Source of the DNA: Chloropicon primus | Lineage: Eukaryota; Chlorophyta; Chloropicophyceae; Chloropicales; Chloropicaceae | Reading direction: 5' to 3' | Assembly: GCA_023205875.1 (NCBI GenBank) | Contig: CP060755.1 | Location: 186,001-250,000 of the forward strand | Length of the DNA: 64,000 nucleotides | Notes under the pieces: generated by a model | Told to the model about the DNA's origin: nothing | Seen by the model: only the letters and a program-made list of their open reading frames with translations | The model's database searches: none | Shown here: one piece after another, positions 28,192 to 36,492 of the stretch | Layout of the letters: the number at the start of each line of letters is the position of its first letter | How positions within the stretch are numbered: the first letter of the stretch is position 1 | Made by a program: the position numbers and the translations under genes

Positions 28192-29073
28192 ATGACGACG
28201 ATGGCGACGATGGCGAGGTGCGCTGCCGCCCTCCCGACCCTCCCGGCTCGCCGCCGCCGGAGGGCCGCCCGATGTCCCCACGACGTGGCCGCGGGGTCGC
28301 TGAGGAGGTCGAGGAGCCTCGACGCAAAGGCCGTGTCCCTGGACGGACTGGGCCGGATGGAGGAGCAGGATGGGGGCAGGGGCGACCGCCACGGGGGTCC
28401 TGGCCACCCCTTGGCCCTGGCCTCCGCGCTGGCGCTCCCCATCGCCGCGGTTCGGAAGGGCCTCGAGTCCCGGCTCGAGGCGGACGAGGAGTTCCTCTTC
28501 AAGCTCCTCTGGGAGGTCGTCCAGGACCAGGCCATCATCGTGCTGACCGTGGTGGGGAGCTGCGGCCTTCCCGCGTTCTGGACGCCGGAGCAGCTCGCGA
28601 GCGCCTGTCTGCTCCACGCCACGGCCTTCTTCAACGACATCCTCCTGGTGTACTTCCTCGCGGCGACGACGACCGAACATGTGGGCGAGCCCGGGAAGCG
28701 CCTGGCCCACATGTTCCAGCCCTCGGAGACCGCGACGCTGGGCGACCGGTGGGCGTGCTGGCTCGACAAGTTCTGCCTCTACGGCCCCCTCGGCCTGGGC
28801 ACGGCGCTCGTGTCGCACGTCATCATGTCCGCCGTGTTCCTCAAGGACCCGTCGATGCTGAGCCCGGCCCACGTCCTCAAGGTCGGTCTCGTGGGCCTGC
28901 TCCACCTGGGGATCTCCTCCAACACGAGGTACCAGGTGGTCAACGGGGCGGACGTCCTCTACTACAAGGTGCTTGACAAGGGGGCGGCGAGGTCCGCGAC
29001 GATGGCCTCCAGACTCGTCAACCAGGTGGTCGGGGGGAGGATGTTCCTCTGGCTCTCCGCCCTCATCCTCTAA
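28192..29073 (+). CDS. RETICULATA-like (DUF3411) plastid membrane protein
   Basis: Single exon, 293 aa from ATG 28192. The first 70 residues are Arg/Ala-rich, like a transit peptide. The body has several hydrophobic helices (IIVLTVVGSCGLPAFW, GPLGLGTALVSHVIMSAV) and ends with LLHLGISSNTRYQVVNGADV, which matches the GISSNTRYQ-like signature of RETICULATA-related proteins of the chloroplast envelope. These proteins affect plastid metabolism and leaf patterning in plants; the molecular function is unknown. It converges with the SET gene 80 bp away. Confidence 0.7.
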   Translation: MTTMATMARCAAALPTLPARRRRRAARCPHDVAAGSLRRSRSLDAKAVSLDGLGRMEEQDGGRGDRHGGPGHPLALASALALPIAAVRKGLESRLEADEEFLFKLLWEVVQDQAIIVLTVVGSCGLPAFWTPEQLASACLLHATAFFNDILLVYFLAATTTEHVGEPGKRLAHMFQPSETATLGDRWACWLDKFCLYGPLGLGTALVSHVIMSAVFLKDPSMLSPAHVLKVGLVGLLHLGISSNTRYQVVNGADVLYYKVLDKGAARSATMASRLVNQVVGGRMFLWLSALIL

Positions 29074-29153
29074 GTTATCAGGCGCACGTGACCCCCCTCT
29101 CCATTCTTTTTCCTTGTAAACTAGTATAAAGCCTCTTTCTTTTGAACATTGTT

Positions 29154-30644
29154 TTAATACGTGCTGTTGCCGTCCATGTCGAGCAAGTTCAAGCTCTTCA
29201 GGCGGCGCTCCTGGTAGTACTCCTTGAAGGGAATTTGGGCCTTCTCGGCCCGGAAGAACTTGACGAGCGACCGGAGGGTCCTCTTCTCCACCAGCCTGGC
29301 CTCGACCGCGATCCTGGCGTTCGAGTGCTTCGAGCCCCCGTCCGCCGCGAGCCGCGCCAGGATCTCCTCGTCCTCCTCGATCGAGGTGGGAAACTCCGCC
29401 AGGGCCTCCTCGCAGGACTGGATCATGCTGACGCAAACGTTGGTCTCGTTCTCCCTGCTCACCGGGTCCTTCATGAAGCCCCAGATCTCGCTCCGGAACA
29501 CCGGCTCGAGGAGGAAGGCGTCGAAGCCCTCGAGCTTGACCAGCCTCAGGAAGGCCAGGACGTCGCCGGGGACGCTGCCCTCCGAGACCGCAAAGCTCTC
29601 CCTCACCTGGAGCCCGGCGGCCTCCTCGACCACGTCGCACTTGTCCAAGTAGTTGGGGTCGTTCTCGTCAAGCTCGAGGGTGAGCTCCATCCCCCCGGAC
29701 GGGGCCTCCACGTCGAACACGCCGTAGTCCACCAGAATGTCGATCTCAGCCTTCGCGGGATCAAAGTCGTACGCGAGCACGTCGCCCTCCTGCAGACTCC
29801 GGGTCGCGAGGAGGTCCAGGGTCTCGTCCTTCTTGAAGATGCCGCTCGACGCGAACTTGCTGTTGCAGTTGGTCCGCCTGCCGTGGGACAGGATGTTCAG
29901 CACCGGCACGAGCCGCAGGGCTTGGGGCTGGGAGAAGGGCCTCAGCGCGTTCGTCTTGAGCGCCCCGAAGGCCCAAAAGAAGTCCTCCCTGGACACCCGG
30001 CCCGCCAGGCCCAGCACCGGGTAGACGAACTCCTCCATCTGCAGCGACGTGGTCTCGAGGTACTCGTTGTACGCCTTGAGCTTCTCGAAGGTCTGCGTGC
30101 ACTGGAGCTCCAGGAGGTCGGCCTCGTCCCACAGGAGCGGGTGCCTCCGAAACGTTCTCGAGTCGTCCAGGGCCCGCAGCAGGGGCATCCACTTGCCCTC
30201 CTCGTCGCCGGCTCGAAACCGCAGGAGAACCAGCACGAGCTTCATCCAGGGCTCGAGGCCGGCGAGGGACCCGTCGCCGCCCGCGCCAGGGAAAACCTCA
30301 TCGAACACCGACTCGGACAGGGTCTCGTCGATGGGCACCCGGAGCAAGACATCCCCGGCATCCGCCGCGCGGCTCGCGACCAGGCAAAGCCGGCCCGCCA
30401 CCACCTCCAGGGAGCACCCCCGGAACTCCTGAACGTTGAAGGACTCCAGCCAAGACGTCTCCAGGACTCCCTCCGCCCCCACGTGAGTCCGCACGGCGTG
30501 CCCCCACCCCTTTGCCTCCGCCCGTCCTCGTCGCGCCCAGCAGGGTCCGCCGTGTCCCTTGGCCCTCCCGGGCGACGTCCTTCGCCTCCCGCTGCAGGAC
30601 GCCGCCCCTCCGGCCGAGCGGCAGCACCTCGACGCCAGCGCCAT
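29154..30644 (-). CDS. SET-domain protein methyltransferase, LSMT/SETD3-like
   Basis: Single exon, 496 aa from ATG 30644. Layout is that of Rubisco large-subunit methyltransferase-like enzymes: a split SET domain followed by a helical substrate-binding domain. The core shows RLVPVLNILSHGRRTN, where family members have a D-M-x-N-H-S motif that binds AdoMet, and later VLAYDFDPAKAEIDILVDYG, corresponding to the YG-x-K-x-N-x-E-LL-x-YG stretch. KWMPLLRALDDSRTF and FFWAFGALKTNAL fit the inserted and C-SET regions. The first 50 residues are basic and Ser/Ala-rich and may be a plastid transit peptide. LSHG replaces the usual NHS, so catalysis is not certain. The target is unknown. Confidence 0.8.
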   Translation of the reverse strand: MALASRCCRSAGGAASCSGRRRTSPGRAKGHGGPCWARRGRAEAKGWGHAVRTHVGAEGVLETSWLESFNVQEFRGCSLEVVAGRLCLVASRAADAGDVLLRVPIDETLSESVFDEVFPGAGGDGSLAGLEPWMKLVLVLLRFRAGDEEGKWMPLLRALDDSRTFRRHPLLWDEADLLELQCTQTFEKLKAYNEYLETTSLQMEEFVYPVLGLAGRVSREDFFWAFGALKTNALRPFSQPQALRLVPVLNILSHGRRTNCNSKFASSGIFKKDETLDLLATRSLQEGDVLAYDFDPAKAEIDILVDYGVFDVEAPSGGMELTLELDENDPNYLDKCDVVEEAAGLQVRESFAVSEGSVPGDVLAFLRLVKLEGFDAFLLEPVFRSEIWGFMKDPVSRENETNVCVSMIQSCEEALAEFPTSIEEDEEILARLAADGGSKHSNARIAVEARLVEKRTLRSLVKFFRAEKAQIPFKEYYQERRLKSLNLLDMDGNSTY

Positions 30645-30973
30645 GATGATTGATCGTCAACAATAACGTGATCCCGGACTGGTGGATGAGCGAGCTCGCT
30701 GCGATCTCCGATCTCCAAGGAGGGGGGAAAAGGGAGGGAGGACAGAGAGATCGTGGGGGTCATGGAGGGTTTGGGGAAAGCCGCGGCAGGACGGGAGCTA
30801 CGGAGGGAAGCACGACTGGGGTGGAGGACGGCTTCAAGGAGCTCCTCTTCCGAGGGCGCGCACACAAGACTCATTTATGTCTTCTGCTGCAATGAAAAAC
30901 AAAGATTTATACATCACTGAGTTTGAGTGGTGCCTTATTATTTTTCCTTTACGCTTAAATCGAATTATTACAT
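30645..30973. other. Intergenic region upstream of the SET gene
   Basis: 329 bp between the SET gene start and the eEF1B stop. The part near 30890-30970 is AT-rich and likely the eEF1B 3' UTR and polyadenylation region. No gene seen. Confidence 0.5.
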
Positions 30974-32050
30974 CTACAACTTGTTGAAAGACAAGATATC
31001 CACGGACTGAACGAGCTCGGACTGGACCTCCTCGTCCTCGTCCAAGAGCAAAATGTCCTTCTCGATGATCTCGTCGAAGGATGGGATCTTGGTGTCCTCG
31101 ATCACAGCGGTCATCTGGAGCTTCTTCATGCCGAAGGCGAAGGTGACAAGCTTGGAAGAGCCCCACAAGAGCCCGTCGTAGGTGATGGCCCTGACGTCCT
31201 CCTCCATCTTCTTGAGGTCGGTCTCGTCGTCCCATGGCTTGATATCCATAACAATAAGAGACTTGCACTTCTTCTCCTTCTCGGCGGCCCTGGCCTTGGC
31301 GGCGGCGATGACGGCCTTCTTCTTCTCCTGGGCAGCCTTCTCCTCCTCGGTCATCTCACCGAACAAGTCGAGGTCGCTGTCGCTGTCGCTATCGCTGCTG
31401 TCGTCGTCGACCTCCATCTTGGCGGCTGGAGCGCTGGCTCCGGCGCTGGCTCCGGCGAGGCCGACACCCTTACCCTGGCCTGGAAAGCTTTCTCCCAAAA
31501 GAGCTTTGATGTGGTTGTACCACCTGGCAGCGTGCGGGTACTCCTTGGCGGAAGGGGCGCTGGCCATGGCACCGAACACGGCGAGGTCATCACGAGATGC
31601 CTGGTATCTGTCGTCGTCATCGTCGTCGTCGTCGTCGTTTTCACGAGAGGGCGAGGCGGGGAGGGACAGAGAGAGAAAGAGGGAGAGGGGAGCGCGTCAG
31701 TAAAACGTTCCTCGTCGGTCGGCGGTGGCACAGATCCCCCAAACAGCATCAGCAGCATCTTCCAGAAGCGCGTGCCTCGTCAAACTTCTCTCTCTCGCGC
31801 GCGCGCGGCCCTCGGCGACTCCCGGGCCCAAAGAGGCGGGCTCCGCGAAGAGAGGCGCCCGTGGTCCGGGCGCCACTCCCCGCGCAGCGAGTCCCCCGAA
31901 GCCACGCAACGAGTCGCACGATGCCTCGTCCTTTTCTTTTCGAAAAAGAGACCCAACTCCCACTTACCCCGTAATGTAAGACTTTGTGAGGAGGAAGGTG
32001 TCGAGCTCCTTGAGTCCCTTCGCGGAAGAGAGATCGGAAAAGCTGGCCAT
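30974..32050 (-). CDS. Translation elongation factor 1-beta (eEF1B, guanine-nucleotide exchange subunit)
   Basis: Exons 32050..31968 and 31607..30974; intron 31608..31967; 238 aa. It recharges eEF1A with GTP. Exon 1 encodes the N-terminal GST-C-like helices ([16 protein letters not shown]). The splice gives [14 protein letters not shown], followed by [16 protein letters not shown] linker with a [12 protein letters not shown] acidic patch carries the usual CK2-site context. The C-terminal exchange domain has [20 protein letters not shown], then [20 protein letters not shown], and ends [10 protein letters not shown], as in all eEF1B alpha/beta subunits. The 360-bp intron is the longest in the window. 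No zinc finger or extra domain. Confidence 0.96.
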
Positions 32051-32755
32051 AATGATTCTGTGCTGTTGTCTTAAGTGGTCTCTGTCTTGGTCTCGTGGTT
32101 GTTCTAGGCTTCCGCCGTTGCCGCTTGAGTTGTGAGTTGTGTGTGGGCCCGTACCCCTCGATCTCTGGCGGCTGACTGTAGAAATCCCGTACAACAGAGC
32201 CGCCAGAGAGAATACTCTACTTTTGGGTGTAATCGGAACATTGTTTCGGAGTCGTTCCCCTGACGATCGGCAGAAGCAATTGCACGGAGCAACGGAACGC
32301 CAGCGAGTTGACCAAGATGAAGGAGAAGATGAAGGAGAAGATGAGGTTTTAGGTTTTTTTATAGTTTTTTTAGAATGAATGGAGGATGGCATCCATCCGA
32401 TCCGATCCGATCCGATCCATCCTTCCTCCTCCTTCCTTCTTCTTCTTGTTCTTCTTCTTGTTCTTCTACCCTTGCCAAGCGATCGAGCGCTGCCCTTTGC
32501 AGTCCTCGTTCGGTCCTGCATGCGGTCCACGAATGTGCTGTATGCGGGACGAGCTCCCCTCCGTGCTTGCTCTCCCTCTCCAGCATTCGCTCGTTCTCGT
32601 CTGCCCACCCAAGCCTTCAGGCCCTCCCACCCAAGGAAGCGCCCCCTTTCCACCACCTCTGCCCTGCTGCTGCTGCTTGGTTCAACTTCAACGCCTGGTG
32701 GTGGTTCTGGCTTGCCGTGGTGGACACGCACACACGACACACATCGAGCGCACGC
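32051..32755. other. Intergenic region with a (TCCGA) microsatellite
   Basis: 705 bp between the eEF1B start and the AIDA stop, so it should carry the eEF1B promoter. It holds a five-unit TCCGA run at 32396-32419 and TTC/CTT-rich tracts around 32420-32470. No ORF with family similarity or RNA gene was found. Confidence 0.5.
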
Positions 32756-33649
32756 TTAGACCCTGTGCATGTCGACCCTGATGTGCAAATAGAGAGGCTT
32801 CACGCTGAGCAAGTTGAAGGTCTTCCTCATGAAGTCCGTGGGCTTCTTGTAGATCTCCAGGCAGATCTCCTTGCCGCTCTCGCCGTTGATCTCGTCCAGC
32901 TCCAGGAAGCACCACGCCTTGGTGCTCACCTTGTTCTTCTTCGCCTTGTAGTGCTTGAACTCGAAGAAGAAGCCAAAGTCGTTCTCGATCAGGCGCATCG
33001 GGGTGTTGAAGTGGACCTCCTGGTTGAAGATGACGTGGAAGGGCTTGGATATCTCCGTCGCCTTGATCTCCTCCAGCTGCTCGATGATCACGCCGTTGCT
33101 GTCCACGATGGAGAGGGTCAGCGTGGGGTCCTTGAAGATGGAGACGTCCTTGAAGCCCATCTTCGCGACGTGGAGGGTCAGCACGATGTCTCCCTGCTTC
33201 GCCAAGCTCTTGTTTTTCATGTTCGCCATGTCGTAAGAGTTCTGCCGCGAGAAGCGCTCCTTGATGTTGTTGATCTCCGAGGTGCTCATCAGGTCCCTCG
33301 AGATGGACGCCATGTCTATCGGGAACGGGCGCGTGTCGACCAGGAGGGTGTTCACGTAAGGCTCGAGGCCCTGGATGCCCGAGAAACCTATCCCGTGGTT
33401 CCTGTCATTCTTGATCTCCAAGATCCTGACTTTGAGGCACGACACGAGGTCCTTGAGGGAGTCGACCTCCTCGGCCCTCACGTCAAGCTTCTTCTCGTCC
33501 TGTATGTTCAAAATCTTCCCGCAAAGCTCCTTGTAAGCCTTGTGAGCCTCTTCAATCTGACCCCAGCTATCCCACTCCACGGCCGTCCTGTACTCCTTCC
33601 GGAGCATCTGGCTGGCCTCCTTCCTCGCGAAGGAGTCTCGTCGCGCCAT
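32756..33649 (-). CDS. AIDA homologue (axin interactor, dorsalization-associated family)
   Basis: Single exon, 297 aa from ATG 33649; animal AIDA is about 305 aa. The C-terminal C2-like AIDA domain is unmistakable: FFFEFKHYKAKKNKVSTKAW, then FLELDEI, EIYKKPTDFMRKTFNLL and KPLYLHIRVD near the end. The N-terminal 100 residues form the helical AIDA N domain (EEAHKAYKELCGKILNIQD). In vertebrates AIDA binds axin and limits JNK signalling, and it promotes ER-associated degradation of lipid-synthesis enzymes; membrane or lipid binding by the C2 domain is the likely shared property in an alga without that axin pathway. Its upstream region is where the 4.9-kb block has inserted. Confidence 0.93.
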   Translation of the reverse strand: MARRDSFARKEASQMLRKEYRTAVEWDSWGQIEEAHKAYKELCGKILNIQDEKKLDVRAEEVDSLKDLVSCLKVRILEIKNDRNHGIGFSGIQGLEPYVNTLLVDTRPFPIDMASISRDLMSTSEINNIKERFSRQNSYDMANMKNKSLAKQGDIVLTLHVAKMGFKDVSIFKDPTLTLSIVDSNGVIIEQLEEIKATEISKPFHVIFNQEVHFNTPMRLIENDFGFFFEFKHYKAKKNKVSTKAWCFLELDEINGESGKEICLEIYKKPTDFMRKTFNLLSVKPLYLHIRVDMHRV

Positions 33650-33849
33650 CCCTTCCTCCGCGCAACGCTCCCGCCCTGACTCCGACTAAGTTACTCTCTC
33701 TCTTGTCTTGTCCCTTCCTCCCTGCCCCCCCACCAACCCCACATCCGTGATGAGGTTTCCTTCTCCCTCCGAGGAGGCTCACCTCGTTCCTCCCACCCAA
33801 CCCACCCAATGACAGAGGGAAATGACCGACCTTGCTCCCTTCCTCGTCC

Positions 33850-33874
33850 TCCACCTGTCCTTCGAGATTTTGAA
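33850..33874. repeat. Left copy of a perfect 25-bp direct repeat
   Basis: Begins TCCACCTGTCC and ends ATTTTGAA; identical over 25 of 25 bases to 38812-38836, with mismatches immediately outside on both sides. The two copies bracket 33875-38811 exactly and look like a long target-site duplication or repair duplication. Confidence 0.9.
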
Positions 33875-34023
33875 CACAGATAAGTCACGAAAGGACGGTA
33901 AGAAAATCACAGTCAATACTGGAAGCACAAAGGCAAGTTCTCCTTTCCACTGAAAGAGAGAAACACGGAGAGAACGGAGACCGGCCACAACTTACCTGTT
34001 AGTTTTCTGCAAAGGTCGTTTCA

Positions 34024-34064
34024 CCGAGTTTGTAAGTTTCTCGGCAGGGTAATTCAGCCCTACC
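34024..34064 (-). ncRNA. Candidate guide-RNA (omega-RNA-like) hairpins 3' of the Fanzor gene
   Basis: Reading with the gene, about 85-125 nt after the stop, GGTAGGG pairs with CCCTGCC around an 8-nt loop (34064..34043), and CCGAG pairs with CTCGG around an 11-nt loop (34044..34024). The stems overlap by two bases, so they are alternatives or part of a pseudoknot. TnpB and Fanzor guide RNAs start inside or after the 3' end of the ORF and end at the element's right edge, so the location fits. No transcription evidence can be seen from sequence. Confidence 0.35.
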
Positions 34065-34148
34065 ACGACCATTCCACCGTACATGAACGAATACTTCCGC
34101 CCACGCACGGCAGCCCGTACTAACAAACGTATGTGCAACCCTGAGGAG

Positions 34149-36317
34149 TTACACACTTTTTGGTTGACGCAAGTGCTTCAGGAGGACGTTGCGTGCCCCG
34201 TTCACATCCCGACCGCACTTGAAGCCACACTTCTGGCACTTGTACACCTCTGCTCCACCCAGGTTGTCCTTGATGTGTCCGCACCTGCCACAGGTCTTGG
34301 AGGTGTACTCCTCCGTCACGATCGCCAGCTCACTGCCGTGCAAGAGCACCTTGGAAGCCAAGAACGTTCTGAACGCATAGTGCCTCAACGTCAAGAGCGT
34401 GCGAGCCGTCTTCTTCCTGATCACTCGGCGTCTCCCGTTGTTGTTCTTCTTCACCATGTCTTGGGACTTGAACTCCGGGAGGAGGATTGTGTCGAACCTC
34501 CTGCATAGATCGTTGGCTACCTTTTTGTGAAGCTCGTTCGTCAGACCTCGAATTTTCTCCATGCAGGCGTATTGCTGTCTCTTCAAGTCGCGGCGGTCGA
34601 GGTAAGGGAGCTTCACCTTTGGGTCTTTGCGCTCGGAAATGATCTCATCAATCCTCCAGCAGAGGTTGAACAGCCTCGCGAAGCCTCGCTCGCCCTTGGC
34701 ATACTCCCCGACGCCTTCTTGCGGCGAGTACGACGTCTGAAAGGTCCTGACTCCCGGATCCAGGGCGACAACCTTCCGCTTGTTCTCAGGCTTCAGGGGT
34801 GGCAGGCGATCCCATGGCGTCGCGATGGGAATGTGCATGTGGAACTGCCCAAGGCGATTTCTTGTGATCTTCACGGCACCCTCGATCTTGCCCCCGGGGA
34901 TCTCCTCCGTCAAGTACAGGGGCCCGCCGGCCATCTTCTTCTTGAACACCTCCAGCTTGGTCCACTTGCGTCGTTTCTTGTGCTTCGTATCATCCTTGTG
35001 CCTCGTGTTTGGCCTTTCGATCGTCTCCACGTTCTTTAACTCTCTTGCATCAATTTCAATAGTCCAAGAGCTCGGTTGCTGACGTTGACGATACTTGAGA
35101 ACGAAGCGGTGCCCCTTCTCCTCGCCGCGCTCCTTCATCGCTTCCTGCTTCGCGGTGTTCGAATCCCATGCCTTGATGAGACTTCGCACGGCAGCTTGTC
35201 TGATGGCACAGGGGGTTTCCTTCAGCCAAGGATGCTTCTGATTCACAAAGGCCCCGCTAACGTAGTCCCGGTCCTTGCCCACTTGGATGCGAAAAGCTCT
35301 GCCTCCAATTTGGCTCTCGAGTCTCTTCTCTCTGGCCGCGAAAAGCTCTGCCTCCTGTTTTGTCCATGGCCGTGGAGAGCATTGGATTTCTTTCAGCTCT
35401 TTCTCCAGGCCCTCAAAGACCTCAGGGCGTCGCGGTTTGGCCGTCACAAATCTGTCCAGCAGGACGGTCCAAACCAGCGGAAAACCCTCCTTCTTGACCG
35501 CCTCCAAACACTTGTTGTATGTGAAACGCGCAGCTCCCATCCAGTTGCAAAGTGTTCTCGCCTGCTCAGGGTTCAAGCGCATCCTAAGCTTCCTCGTCCG
35601 CATCACCGTTCGCTCCGACAATAGCTTGGAGGTCTTCAGTTTCTGCTCCCTCTTCCTTTTGGCGGGCGACTGCAATGTCTCGACGGATACCACAGAATCT
35701 TCTGGAAGGTTCAAGCACGACCTCCATCCCGTCTTCGGACACTTTACCTCTACAAGTTCTCTCTTGATCGATGAGAACCAGGTCTTCTTCACGCTGTCGT
35801 CCGCCAAGCCACCCGGCTGCTTCCCTGCTTTCTTCCCCCTCTTGTTCTTCTTCTTCTTACCCTTCTTCTTGTTCTTCTTCTTGCCCTTCTTGCGAGGCTT
35901 CTTGCGAGGCTTGCCTGACGAGCTCGAACTCTCACCCGCAGAGGCGTCCGCCTCCGGCGGACGCCCCTTCCGCTTCCCCCCCCGCTTCTTGCGAGGCGTG
36001 CTCGAACCCTCCTCGAAAGCAGAGGCGGGGTCGTCCAGCGGCTTCCCCTTCCGCTTCCCCCCCCGCTTCTTGCGAGGCGTGCTCGAACCCTCACCCGCAG
36101 AGGCGGGGTCGTCCGCGATAGGAAGCAGGCACAACGCGTAGAGCCAGGCTAAACCCTGATTCCAGAACCGACGTAACGGCTCCGTCGTCGGAGACTCCTG
36201 CCCCGACTTCGAAGCGCCCTGAGCATGACTCTCGCCAGAGTGCGACCTCCTTGTGGAACTCGTCGAGCCACTCCCCTGCTTCTCCTTTTTCTTACGGCGC
36301 TTCCCTGATCGCGCCAT
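34149..36317 (-). CDS. Fanzor / TnpB-type RNA-guided endonuclease
   Basis: Single exon, 722 aa from ATG 36317. From about residue 235 it follows TnpB: a LRMRLNPEQARTLCNWMGAA start, then RFTYNKCLEAV, then WED/REC-like regions and a RuvC nuclease. Catalytic residues appear complete: Asp520 in VVALDPGVRTFQ, Glu615 in ILLPEFKSQDM and Asp704 in CGRDVNGARNVLL. Between the last two is the zinc ribbon, CGRCGH and CQKCGFKCG. The N-terminal 230 residues are an added, Lys/Arg/Ser-rich tail with repeated PRKKRGGKRKG nuclear-localisation-like units, absent from bacterial TnpB but common in eukaryotic Fanzors. Family members cut DNA specified by an RNA encoded next to the gene. No partner recombinase is seen. 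The ORF has no internal stop or frameshift. Confidence 0.92.
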   Translation of the reverse strand: MARSGKRRKKKEKQGSGSTSSTRRSHSGESHAQGASKSGQESPTTEPLRRFWNQGLAWLYALCLLPIADDPASAGEGSSTPRKKRGGKRKGKPLDDPASAFEEGSSTPRKKRGGKRKGRPPEADASAGESSSSSGKPRKKPRKKGKKKNKKKGKKKKNKRGKKAGKQPGGLADDSVKKTWFSSIKRELVEVKCPKTGWRSCLNLPEDSVVSVETLQSPAKRKREQKLKTSKLLSERTVMRTRKLRMRLNPEQARTLCNWMGAARFTYNKCLEAVKKEGFPLVWTVLLDRFVTAKPRRPEVFEGLEKELKEIQCSPRPWTKQEAELFAAREKRLESQIGGRAFRIQVGKDRDYVSGAFVNQKHPWLKETPCAIRQAAVRSLIKAWDSNTAKQEAMKERGEEKGHRFVLKYRQRQQPSSWTIEIDARELKNVETIERPNTRHKDDTKHKKRRKWTKLEVFKKKMAGGPLYLTEEIPGGKIEGAVKITRNRLGQFHMHIPIATPWDRLPPLKPENKRKVVALDPGVRTFQTSYSPQEGVGEYAKGERGFARLFNLCWRIDEIISERKDPKVKLPYLDRRDLKRQQYACMEKIRGLTNELHKKVANDLCRRFDTILLPEFKSQDMVKKNNNGRRRVIRKKTARTLLTLRHYAFRTFLASKVLLHGSELAIVTEEYTSKTCGRCGHIKDNLGGAEVYKCQKCGFKCGRDVNGARNVLLKHLRQPKSV
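35960..36115 (-). repeat. Tandem repeat in the Fanzor N-terminal tail
   Basis: Two near-identical copies of about 80 bp encode DDPASA followed by EGSSTPRKKRGGKRKG. A third, more diverged unit follows (EADASAGESSSS). The repeats add basic nuclear-localisation-like clusters while keeping frame. Confidence 0.85.
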
Positions 36318-36492
36318 GACTGTTAGCTGCTACTGCAAGGGTTTCACTCGCTGCCCTCCTCGTAACTCCTCGTAACTATAGATTTGCCTTGTCCAGCAAG
36401 TGAGAACACGAAAAAACGCTTAGTGGGTTGTCCTTTGGGTGTGACCAAACTGGTATACACTGGAATCCCACCAACAGGGGAAAACCTCCAAC

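Larger units (their letters stand above)
33650..34148. other. AIDA upstream region, left 25-bp repeat and Fanzor 3' flank
   Basis: 499 bp. 33650-33849 is AIDA upstream DNA. 33850-33874 is the left copy of a 25-bp direct repeat. 33875-34148 belongs to the inserted block and is the 3' flank of the Fanzor gene, where a guide RNA would be expected; it holds two overlapping short hairpins (34024-34064). No ORF supported. Confidence 0.6.

Noticed and set aside
29142-30653. 503-codon open frame on the + strand
   Set aside because: It lies exactly opposite the SET gene, is rich in Leu/Val/Arg/His and has no family similarity. High GC content keeps antisense frames open.
34149-36317. IS607-type composite transposon with its own recombinase
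   Set aside because: No serine or tyrosine recombinase frame was found near the Fanzor gene, and no terminal inverted repeats were seen.
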